In this document: positions 55,816-64,000 of the stretch, piece after piece
How positions within the stretch are numbered: position 1 is the stretch's first letter
Layout: the number at the start of each line of letters is the position of its first letter
Assembly: GCF_001641265.1 (NCBI RefSeq)
Contig: NW_020167523.1
Coordinates: 620,001 to 684,000, forward strand
Length of the DNA stretch: 64,000 nt
Source: Pseudogymnoascus destructans
Taxonomy: Eukaryota; Ascomycota; Leotiomycetes; Thelebolales; Thelebolaceae
Direction of reading: 5' to 3'
Translations under genes and position numbers: made by a program
Notes under the pieces: generated by a model
Databases searched by the model: none
What the model saw: the letters and a program-made list of their open reading frames with translations, nothing else
What the model was told of the DNA's origin: nothing

Positions 55816-57908
55816 ATGTTGAACGTGTTTGCAAAGAGCCGTGTGTCGTCATCTGCGCTGAGAAGTGGTTTACAGTCTATGCGAACGTCTAGAGTAAGTC
55901 CAGAACACGTAGCTTGCAACGAGCTCGAGAATCCCGCAGAAGCTGACAATTTTTACAGATAATTACTCCAGCCATGACACGAAGCAACAGCTCTCTGCCA
56001 GCTGGTATGTCTTCCTCGCCGCTTGAAGCGTTGCCCGCCCCCATGGAGCACATGCTAACCCGCAGACAGGCTACAAAGAGGATAACTCGAAGGGTCCTAT
56101 GCTCCGATTTGAGGAGTCTCTCCCCAAGCTCCCAGTGCCAACTCTAGAGGAGACGGCGGCGCGCTATGTGAAGTCCGTTCACCCGCTCGTGTCGGCGACC
56201 GAGTTCGAGCACACAAAGAAGGTCGTTGCCGATTTCATCCAGCCCGGCGGCATCGGCGAGAAGCTTCAGAAGAAGCTGATCGCCCGCCGCGAGGACCCCA
56301 AGACCGCCAACTGGATCTACGAGTGGTGGAACGACGCTGCATACCTCTCATACCGTGACCCCGTCGTGCCATACGTTAGCTACTTCTACTCACATCGCGA
56401 TGATCGCAGGCGGCGCGACCCGTCCAAACGCGCTGCTGCCATCACCACCTCCGCTCTGGAGTTCAAGAAGCAGGTGGACTTGGGAACTCTCGAGCCGGAG
56501 TACATGAAGAAGCTTCCAATTTCCATGGACAGCTACAAGTGGATGTTCAACTGCAGCCGTGTCGCAGCCAAGCCGGCTGACTATCCCATCAAGTTCAACC
56601 ACGAGGAGCACAAGTACATCGCTGTGGTCCGCAAGAACCAGTTCTACAAGGTCTTCACTGAGGCCGACGGCCAGCAGCTCAACACTGCTGAGCTCGAGGC
56701 TCAGTTCCGCCGCATCTACGAGATCGCCGAGACCGTCCCCGCCGTCGGTGCCCTCACCTCCGAGAACCGCGACATCTGGACCGACGCCCGCGAGGTCCTC
56801 CTCAAGGCCCACCCAGCCAACGCTAAGGCTCTGGAGGCCATTGAGGCCGCCTCTTTCGTCGTCTGCCTTGATGATGCCGCACCCGTCACCCTCGAGGAGC
56901 GCGCGCACCAGTACTGGCACGGTGATGGCAAGAACCGCTGGTTCGACAAACCCATCCAGTTCATCATAAACGACAACGGAACCTCCGGCTTCATGGGCGA
57001 GCACAGCATGATGGACGGCACCCCCACCCACCGCCTGAACGACTACGTCAACGACGTCATCTTCAACAACAAGCTCGACTTCTCCGCCACCAACGTGCGC
57101 TCCTCCCTCCCCGAGCCCGCCCCCGTCAAGTTCCACGTCACCAAGGAAGTCGCCTCCGAGATCCACCGCGCCGAGAAGGACTTCGCCGATGTCATCGGCC
57201 AGCACGAGCTCCGCGTCCAGGCCTACCAGGGCTACGGAAAGGGCCTGATCAAGAAGTTCAAGTGCTCCCCCGACGCATACGTGCAGATGATCATCCAGCT
57301 CGCGTACTTCAAGATGTTCGGCAAGAACCGCGGTACCTACGAGTCCGCCGCCACTCGCCGCTTCCAGCTCGGCCGCACCGAGACTACCCGTACTGTGTCT
57401 GACGACTCGGTCGCTTTCTGCAAGGCTATAAGCAATGCGGATAACGACTCCAAGACTACCGTTGAGCTTTTCCGCAAGGCTATCAACTCCCACCTCGAGT
57501 ACATCGCTGCTGCGTCTGACGGGAAGGGTGTCGACCGCCACCTGTTCGGTCTTAAGAAGCTCTTGGCGCCCGGAGAGGAGCTGCCAGCTATCTACAAGGA
57601 CCCAGCGTTCTCGTACTCTAGCAAATGGTTCATCTCCAGCTCGCAGCTGAGCTCCGAGTACTTCAACGGCTACGGATGGTCGCAGGTTGTTGATGACGGA
57701 TGGGGAATCGCCTACATGATCAACGAGAACAGGTAGGCACATTCTATAATTCTAAATTTGAATCATACTGACTATATACAGCTTGCAATTCAACGTCGTT
57801 TCCAAGGGCCTTGGCAGCGAGAGGATGAGCTTCTACCTCAACGAGGCGGCTGGTGATATCCGCGACCTGATGCTCCCAACTCTCGAGGCGCCGAAGGCTA
57901 AGTTGTAG
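55816..57908 (+). CDS. CAT2: Carnitine O-acetyltransferase, dual mitochondrial/peroxisomal
   Basis: Exons 55816-55893, 55959-56004, 56070-57732 and 57782-57908 give 637 residues. It swaps acetyl groups between CoA and carnitine. Key parts: LPKLPVPTLEETAARYV at the start of the acyltransferase fold, RDPVVPYVSYFYSHRDD, the catalytic His in FMGEHSMMDGTPTHRLND, AYQGYGKGLIKKF and ETTRTVSDDSVAFCKA. The N-terminal 26 residues are basic and Ser-rich, like a mitochondrial presequence. The C-terminus is APKAKL, a peroxisomal PTS1 signal of the AKL type. A second in-frame ATG in exon 2 (MTRSNSSLPAG) would remove the presequence, so two forms are plausible as in yeast Cat2. Codon use is strongly GC3-biased. 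It works with the carrier at 16044. Confidence 0.96.
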
Positions 57909-58185
57909 ATGTGGACTGAAGGGTGCTGGGAGCAGCAAGGTGTAGACGAACGTAGATGCTGGTGGTGTGATGTATATCCTCACTGCGGGTTTTTTGTATA
58001 TTATGGTGGAAAGCGTATGGGATGAGGGAATGGGACAAGCATTAGATAGCTTATACATAAACATCATCTATTCATTTGACTGCATAATAGCCAATCTCTT
58101 TAACTCTCAGGAAACTAGCGTGACTAGGCTAGTTGATAGTTGCAGAAACTAGTGGATATTAGACAGTTGAGCTATCCATCAACTA

Positions 58186-60007
58186 CAGTTCCCACGCGAT
58201 AAGTCATATAATAATTCCTCTAGATAATATCGAGATATACTGAATATCGAGTAATGAAACCATTACGTAAGCCAAACGTCATAATGTGCCCTAAATGCCC
58301 TCATTTGCCCTTTTGACCACTAATTCCCTTTCTATACGCTCTAAAGAACAGAGCGTAGCTGCCGGCTCCCTTATCAGCCACTATTCCTAGTTTCTATAAA
58401 GTCAATTAGAACTTAGAGGGCTTGTAGAACTGCCTACGTAGAATGAACCACTGGCAGTCTAAGCTCCTCCCTATCGTTATCATCTTGACCTTCATTAGGA
58501 GGCTAGATATATTGTTCAATGACCTCTCATAGTACTATATCCCCCTCACTATCTTGAATACCCTCTTGTATTGTCTCCTCCGCTAGGTTTAGAAAGTTTG
58601 AAAGGTCCATCGCATTGTGAATTCAGCTGTGCTGTTGCACTTGGTTGTAAAGGTCAGTAAGAGGCAGAATGTGCTCGAGAGGAAGTTGGATTAGGTTTTT
58701 GATAATTGTGCTTTTGCAGAAGCAGTTGTAGATAGTCGTATTTAAGACATCGTAATACCATGATCGGATGATCAGCGAAGGGCAAGGTGTAAGTTAATAG
58801 TTTTAAGAGGATCTTCATTGCTATCAAAGGTGTTTAGCATGAACACAGCCATTGTGGACGATAATGAGCTTTAAGGGAGGTAATAATGCCTTGATTAAGG
58901 GCCTAGAATCAACTTGTTGCATTTGCTAGTAGCTAGATAATTCGTATATTTAAGGGCAAAGGCGTGGTTTCGACAGCAGCAATATGTGCTAAAAAGTTGT
59001 CCATTGTTAGCAGAATCTGTCTATAAGAGCCTATATGTAAATAGAAAGCTCTTAGCCATTCTGCTATAATAAACTAATTCATCTAAGCCTTCTTGTTCCA
59101 TCGCTAATAACCTCCCATTGCTTTAACATTAATATACTAGAGTGCTCAAGGTTTCTTTGCCTTTCTAATAAACTAAAGTGGCATCTAATCAGCTCCCATA
59201 TAGTTTGTATAACAAACAACTGATTTCGCGCCTTGTCCTTCTTAAATCCTAGCTGTGATATTGTTAAAAGACCCTTTAAAGGAGTCAGCTTTTAAAAGAG
59301 CCTAGTTTTGTCTATGTTATAAATGTCCTCCTCTTGATATTCCCCTGCTATTGTCTATATCCCCTTTATTTCTTCCTCTGCTTATGTAGGAACTAAGCTT
59401 GCTTCGCTATGTTAAGTATAACTCTTAATCTTATGTCGTCTTTTAAAATTCAAAACCTAGCCTTAAGAGAATTGAGGCGTAGGCTAGTTGTGGTATTATA
59501 GAAGTTGCTCCTAAATCGTTTTAGCACGTAGTTGTAGTATATTGGTGCTTGTAACTCCTCCCTTGCTTTTAATAAGCTGCTGCCATTTAAAGAGGACTGC
59601 TTTAAGGTTAGGCTAGGCAACAGCTTTACGACGTTGAGTTGATTGCTAAATTGTGTTAAGAGGTATTGTATCGAGGTTGACGTATCGAGAGCTTAAAGAT
59701 TTAGAGACTGTTAACTGTCAAATACAATAGCTAAAGGTTCTAAAGAACCAGTTAATAGAGTTGCGAAGGCTTTGGTGACTAGTGAGCATACTAGTTTCAG
59801 AGTGTGCGACACTACTCAACTGTCATTGTAAACAGCTGATTTCGAGGCATCTTGGCCTATGTAATGTCGGTATAAGACGATATCTAGCCAAATCAGTTTG
59901 ATATCGAGTGTATCGTGGTTTTGGTGGGAAAATAAAGAATCCTACAAAAAATATCAAGTTGGCATGAATATCGCCTAATTGAGTATCGACTTATCGTGTG
60001 AGAACTG
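58186..60007 (-). mobile_element. Fot1/pogo-type DNA transposon, RIP-decayed
   Basis: The 1822-bp element has terminal inverted repeats: CAGTTCCCACGCGATAAGTC at 58186 and, inverted, CAGTTCTCACACGATAAGTC ending at 60007 (18 of 20 identical, both differences transitions). TA flanks it on both sides (58184-58185 and 60008-60009), the target duplication expected of Tc1/mariner/pogo elements. The interior carries a ruined transposase on the minus strand. Size and ends fit the Fot1 group. It cannot be autonomous. Confidence 0.9.
58350..59770 (-). pseudogene. Decayed Fot1/pogo transposase
   Basis: Minus-strand reading gives fragments of a CENP-B helix-turn-helix and a DDE domain. These include QRRKAVA, VLFKWQQLIKSKGG, LNFKRRHKIKSYT, EYQEEDIYNIDKTRLF, LTMDNFLAHIAAVE and ITSLKAHYRPQWL. 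Stop codons sit exactly where Trp or Gln are expected, for example the TAG before LLANAT and in the segments after KTI and YHN. That means TGG to TAG and CAA/CAG to TAA/TAG, which are C:G to T:A transitions. The catalytic region also has Asp-to-Asn changes (ALNQG for PLDQG). This is the footprint of repeat-induced point mutation. The ends of the coding part are approximate. Confidence 0.85.
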
Positions 60008-60537
60008 TATCTAGATTATCTAGCTATCCATCAACTATCTAGACTATCTATGAGGCACGATGCCACTATTTAAGTAGATAGTATTCCCTTAGATAGGAGC
60101 TTCGTGCTCAACTTAATATAGTATTCTTTACAATACTATAACGTGTTACTTAGAAAGCCTTTGTGTTTAATCCCCTACCTCCTCTGTTAAGTTAACCTTA
60201 CATAAGAAACCTCTATGTCTTCTATCATTTAGAAGTCAGTGTTACAGTTTTGTACATTCGCTATACATGTACGTTATACAACCTATATTACTAATACTAT
60301 TTAATACACTAATCATAACCTAAGCTTTTTTAGCAAGCCGGCTTAGTGCATTATTAATTAAGCTAGGAGAGTTATTCTAATGAATATGGTTCTTAACATG
60401 CTCTGTTTGAAAGTTAAGCTCTTTTATAGTTTAAGGAGTCTTTAAAGTATAATTGTCACTTTTAACTATTAGAGGAGTTAGAGTCCTTAAGTATAGATTT
60501 AAGTGAGAGAGAACATTCTATAGCTTATATAGAACTA
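60008..60537. other. AT-rich gap between the DNA transposon and the LTR
   Basis: About 530 AT-rich bases with no open frame of note. GCTATCCATCAACTA at 60023-60037 repeats the 15 bases directly left of the transposon (58171-58185). The stretch may be an older, RIP-altered LTR or insertion, but no known end could be matched. Confidence 0.35.
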
Positions 60538-60795
60538 TGTCATACTGACATTCGTTGCACTCAGTTTGCTATCAAACTCAAGAGCAAACTTAGAAATCCC
60601 CTCCTCAAACCTACAAGTCACTATACATATTTTGGCTTATCACACCAACAACAAGAGCAATACTACTCAACGAATGCTACAACCCTCTATGATTCATTAC
60701 ACGTCATTACTCCTTAGTTACTGTGCTGATATTACCACACAGCATATCTCTACAACCCTCTATGATTCATTACATGACATCACTCCTTAGTTACT
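60538..60795 (+). mobile_element. Truncated, rearranged LTR in opposite orientation
   Basis: It starts with TGTCATACTGACATTCG, identical to the U3 end of the full LTR read from 61729 on the minus strand. It follows that LTR for about 140 bases with few changes. It then jumps: a block around CTACAACCCTCTATGATTCA ending CTCCTTAGTTAC occurs twice (about 60680-60721 and 60750-60794), while the LTR has it once. It stops where the next LTR begins, so the downstream element seems to have inserted into it. Confidence 0.8.
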
Positions 60796-61729
60796 TGTAA
60801 TGGTGGGTGCACCAGATATGAGAATCTAGCCACCCAAGGAAGGGATGAATTTACTAAGACAACACACTGTCTTAGGAAACAGAGCCAAAGGGTTGTAGCT
60901 TAGACTATTCCACAACGCAGCAATCAGGTGTATGATGTGGTGAAGTGGTTTAGACAAGTTGCAACAAATGTTGAGTCTGAGAACTCAGGGGTAAGTCAGA
61001 GGTTAGCACCTCACTGACTTTTCAAAAACAGAGAATAACAAGATCAATGCTTGGAAGCTTGGAAAAGACGTAGAAGTATGTGCTAGTCCATTTCTGTATT
61101 GCCTGCTTGCCCTTTCTTAAGGAAAGGGCAATCCTATTTATGCCAAAGGAGTGTAGTTCTCTCATTTTCCATGACTTTCCATGACTAACCAGGCTTGGTA
61201 AATGTATTAGAAATCAAGTGCGACCCACAACTAGCTTGCTAATCATGTAGTGAACGTAAGAGAATCCCATAGAACCATCTCTTGGGTTCCTAGCCTATAG
61301 GAAGTGAAAAGGAGGTCCAAGGTCAGAGTACCTATAGATAAATTATGTCATAACTTAACCAATCTTGTGGGTAACTAAGGAGCGATGACGTGTAATGAAT
61401 CATAGAGGGTTGTAGAAGCTTCTAGAGCTATCGTTCATGTTCCTAGGCCTCTAGTTGGTAGATATATGCCATGTGGTAGTATTGGCCCACCCCCTTAAGG
61501 AGGAGATTTTCTTAATAACTTGTTCAATGAGTGTTCAAATGATATGCCGTGATGTATGTAGCATAAACAGATGTAGTAGAAGAGTTTGCAGCAATCGTTG
61601 AGTAGTATTGCTTCTGTTGTTGGTGTGATAAGCCAAGATATGTATGGTGACTTGTAGGTTTGAGGAGGAGATTTCTAAGTTTGCTCTTGAGTTTGATAGC
61701 AAACTGAGTGCAACGAATGTCAGTATGAC
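60796..61729 (-). mobile_element. 3' LTR of a Ty3/Gypsy retrotransposon (934 bp)
   Basis: It reads TGTCATACTG at its start (61729, minus strand) and ends CCATTACA (60796), with imperfect terminal repeats TGTCAT/ATTACA. It directly follows the polypurine tract downstream of the pol frame. The window's first 60 bases match its last 60. Confidence 0.9.
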
Positions 61730-61741
61730 ATGATCCCCCTT
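61730..61741 (-). promoter_or_regulatory. Polypurine tract of the retrotransposon
   Basis: On the minus strand the pol stop TAA is followed at once by AAGGGGGATCA and then the LTR start TGTCAT. This is the usual primer site for plus-strand DNA synthesis. Confidence 0.85.
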
Positions 61742-64000
61742 TTAAGGACGTTTGTTGGCTGTCTGCTTGCCCTTTAGCCAGTTGGCTTTCTTAGAAAGAA
61801 ATTCTAGAATGAGCTTAGATGCATTTTTTAGATTTCTCTTAGGCTCCCAAGTGTTGTCACTTGTAGGATAGCCTTTCCACTTAACGAGGAAGTAGTCCTG
61901 ACCTCTAAGTGTCTTTTTGTCAAGGATAGACTCTACTTCATATTCTGGTTGATCCAAGATCAGAACAGGAGGTGGAGGAGACTGAAGTGGTCTTAAGGAA
62001 CTTTCTTGTGCCTTAGACAAGAGAGATGCATGGAAGACATTATGGATAGTCCAAGTAGGTGGTAATGCAAGCTCGAAAGCATTCTTGCCAATAGTCCTTG
62101 TGATCTTAAAAGGTCCAAGTCTTTTAGTATCAAGTTTGTCTGAAGGTCTAGTAGTTGTGATATGTCTTCTAGACAAAAAGACTTGATCACCAACTTTGAA
62201 TTGTGGTGCAACCACCCCCCTGTTAAAGGCCTGAGCCTGCTCGTCTTGTGCACGCTGTATTTGAACCTTGAGATAGTCCTGGAGGCCCTTAAGGTAGATG
62301 ATTCTTTCAGTAGCAGAAGGGTTTTTGAAATTTTCAGGACAATTCAGTTCTGCCACTTCAAACCTAGGGTGATAACCATAGTTTGCATAGAAAGGTGTCT
62401 CTTTTGTGGTGTTAGAGACTGTGTTGTTGTAAGCAAATTCTGCAAGATGGAGAAGATCTGCCCAGTTGTCTTGAGCATAGTTTGTATAAATTCTTAGATA
62501 TTGTTCAAGTACAGAGTTGACTCTCTCTGTCTGGCCATCTGTTTGAGGGTGATAAGCTGTAGAGAAGCGTTGTTCCATGTTTAAGAGTTTAGAGAACTCC
62601 TTAAAAAAGTTTGAAGTGAAAACTGCTCCCCTATCTGAGATCCAGTGTCCAGGAATTCCATGATATTTAAAGACCACCTTGAGGAATAGCCACACAAGTT
62701 CAGAAGCTGTGATAGTCTCATTGCAAGGCTCAAAGTGTGCCATTTTTGTGAGCCTTTCTACCACCACAAGGATAGAGTCATAAGGGGTAGCACCCCCTTT
62801 TGGGATAGAAGGAGGCAACTTGACTATAAAGTCAATGGATATGGAGTCCCATGGGCGTTCTGGTATAGGTAGAGGCTGCAAGAGGCCATAGGGCTTTTGC
62901 CGTGTAGGCTTGTTCAAGTTGCAAGTAGTGCAAGAAGATATATAGTCTTGAAGAGTAGTCCTTAGACTAGGCCAGTAGAACTTTCTTGTTAGAAGTTCAT
63001 AAGTTTTTGCAAAGCCAAAGTGCCCTGCAGCTGGAGCATCATGGAACTGCTGTAGGAGGTGTAGCTGTAATCGTTTATCCCTTGGGACATAGATATAGTT
63101 CTTGAATAAGAGAAGTCCATGCTGATTTTTTGAGAAATTCTGTAGTCCAACTTTCTCAAGAGAGGAACCTTTCTTCTGGAGGTATTCCAAAGTTCTTTTC
63201 GCAAAGGGATCATGGTTGTAAGCATCTTTGAATGCTTTAAGAAGTGTTGCTGAGGGTGTATAGTCTTTAAAGGTCTCTGGTTCCTGAGAAGAGGTAATGG
63301 GGGCAACTTGGTCTTGAGGGGATAAGTTTACCCCTAAGTCCTCTGTAGTACTAAGGTTGCTTAAAGATGCTGCTATAAGCTTTGCTGAGTCTAGCAGAGC
63401 CTTTGTATTGCTAGTTTTAGCAGAATCTTGGTAGTCATGTCTTCTTGAGAGGAGATCTGCTCTTTGATTCTTGGCCCCTGAGACATGTTTTATAACAAAG
63501 TCAAAACCTCCTAGTTGTTCAGACCACCTTGCTTGTCGTCGATTGAGCTGTTTAGTGGTTGTAAAGGTCAAGAGATTTGAATGGTCACTGTAAATAGTGA
63601 TAGGATAGTTTGCCCCTTCAAGGTAGCATCTCCAATGCTTTAGAGAACATACTATGGCAAGCAGTTCCTTGTCTGTAATGGGATAGTTTTGTTCAGCTGC
63701 TGATAGCTTTCTTGAGTAAAATGCCACAGGCTGTAGCTCTTCTTGTTTGTCTTTTGGAGCTTGGTATAAGATTCCAGAAATGGCAAAATCTGAGGCATCT
63801 GTCTCAAGAGTGGCAGGTTTCAAGGGGTTAAAGTGTAGTAACATTTTCCCTTCTTTAAATTCTCCTTTAAGAGCATCGAAAGCATCTTGCTGTGTCTTAT
63901 CCCAGTGATACAAAGTGTCCTTGTGAAGTAATTGAGTAAGGGGTAAAGCCAAGGATGTATATCTTGGTATAAACCTCCTGTAATAGTTGGCAAACCCAAG
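61742..64000 (-). CDS. Ty3/Gypsy chromodomain retrotransposon polyprotein, 3' part
   Basis: The frame is open from the window edge to TAA at 61742 (752 codons); the 5' part lies outside. Domain order from the edge: the end of reverse transcriptase (FANYYRRFI); RNase H with ETDASDFAISG, ITDKELLAIV and YSDHSNL; the integrase zinc-binding HHCC region (GHFGFAKTYELL, CTTCNL); the integrase core with SIDFIVKLP, WISDRGAVFTS and AYHPQTDGQTERVN; a GPF-type segment LGPFKITRTIG; and a C-terminal chromodomain (YEVESILDKK, FLVKWKGYPTSDNTWEP). This order is that of chromoviruses of the Ty3/Gypsy class. No stop or frameshift was seen, unlike the neighbouring DNA transposon, so this copy appears young. It probably inserts by chromodomain guidance to methylated H3K9 chromatin (family knowledge). 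Confidence 0.95.
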   Translation of the reverse strand, partial: LGFANYYRRFIPRYTSLALPLTQLLHKDTLYHWDKTQQDAFDALKGEFKEGKMLLHFNPLKPATLETDASDFAISGILYQAPKDKQEELQPVAFYSRKLSAAEQNYPITDKELLAIVCSLKHWRCYLEGANYPITIYSDHSNLLTFTTTKQLNRRQARWSEQLGGFDFVIKHVSGAKNQRADLLSRRHDYQDSAKTSNTKALLDSAKLIAASLSNLSTTEDLGVNLSPQDQVAPITSSQEPETFKDYTPSATLLKAFKDAYNHDPFAKRTLEYLQKKGSSLEKVGLQNFSKNQHGLLLFKNYIYVPRDKRLQLHLLQQFHDAPAAGHFGFAKTYELLTRKFYWPSLRTTLQDYISSCTTCNLNKPTRQKPYGLLQPLPIPERPWDSISIDFIVKLPPSIPKGGATPYDSILVVVERLTKMAHFEPCNETITASELVWLFLKVVFKYHGIPGHWISDRGAVFTSNFFKEFSKLLNMEQRFSTAYHPQTDGQTERVNSVLEQYLRIYTNYAQDNWADLLHLAEFAYNNTVSNTTKETPFYANYGYHPRFEVAELNCPENFKNPSATERIIYLKGLQDYLKVQIQRAQDEQAQAFNRGVVAPQFKVGDQVFLSRRHITTTRPSDKLDTKRLGPFKITRTIGKNAFELALPPTWTIHNVFHASLLSKAQESSLRPLQSPPPPVLILDQPEYEVESILDKKTLRGQDYFLVKWKGYPTSDNTWEPKRNLKNASKLILEFLSKKANWLKGKQTANKRP

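Noticed and set aside
56390..57742. 450-codon open frame antisense to carnitine acetyltransferase
   Set aside because: It mirrors the strongly GC3-biased sense gene, which removes antisense stops. It has no domain and no start context.
60566..60790. 74-codon open frame in the LTR fragment
   Set aside because: It lies wholly within rearranged LTR sequence and reads through the internal duplication.

Overview
This is nuclear DNA of a filamentous ascomycete (Pezizomycotina). Nearly every protein gene is split by short GT-AG introns (about 45-115 nt) with CTAAC/CTGAC-like branch sites. The gene set is fungal (conventional kinesin, Syp1 muniscin, Msc2 zinc transporter, Eaf7, Tam41, Naf1, SigF-like NTF2 fold). 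The transposon relic carries C:G-to-T:A changes of the RIP type, which is a Pezizomycotina trait. I cannot name the genus. Exon joins were set by eye; every reported multi-exon model sums to a multiple of three, apart from the four loci flagged as broken.

Layout, left to right. 1-60 is the end of an LTR. Then come RAD6 (558-1193), conventional kinesin (2255-5274), a SigF-like NTF2-fold gene with an in-frame stop (5852-6700), a fungal multi-pass membrane protein with a probable GC-AG intron (7351-8477) and a repeat-rich BTB-like gene (9096-10079, minus). Next are a Ubc15/UBE2G1-type E2 (10683-11274), ALG1 (11501-12991, minus), an Msc2-type zinc transporter (13567-15423), an acylcarnitine carrier (16044-17145) and an Mpv17-family protein (17700-18620). 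A 3.6 kb gene-poor convergent interval follows. Then come a membrane SH3 protein (22248-24409, minus), a minisatellite field (24.6-25.4 kb), NAF1 (25806-27917, minus) and ALG9 (28306-30327). The next block holds an aldo-keto reductase pseudogene (30850-31896), a Csk1-like kinase with a tRNA-like gene inside an intron (32004-33765, minus), SYP1 (34204-37098) and TAM41 (37739-39446, minus). After these are an FAD oxidoreductase (40016-41410, minus), a coiled-coil protein (41889-43221, minus), a CYSTM protein (44266-44743) and a PH-domain gene with a frameshift (45632-48732, minus). A second repeat field (49.2-50.9 kb) leads to a gamma-tubulin complex protein (51127-54074, minus), EAF7 (54343-55297) and carnitine acetyltransferase (55816-57908).

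The last 6 kb is transposon territory. A decayed Fot1/pogo element has matching terminal repeats and TA target duplication (58186-60007). An AT-rich stretch and a rearranged LTR piece follow. Last is the 3' part of an uninterrupted Ty3/Gypsy chromodomain retrotransposon, with its LTR and polypurine tract. The first 60 bases of the window match the end of this LTR at 58 of 60 positions in the opposite orientation, so the host genes sit between inverted copies of one retrotransposon family.

Functional links: the acylcarnitine carrier and the carnitine acetyltransferase, which has both a mitochondrial-type N-terminus and a C-terminal AKL peroxisomal signal, are two parts of one acetyl-carnitine shuttle. 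ALG1 and ALG9 act in the same lipid-linked oligosaccharide pathway. Tam41 and Mpv17 are mitochondrial inner-membrane proteins. I found no CRISPR array, rRNA, operon-like defence cluster or secondary-metabolite cluster. The most unusual items are the tRNA-like gene in the kinase intron, four broken or frameshifted loci, the RIP-marked transposon beside an open retroelement frame, and the two minisatellite fields.
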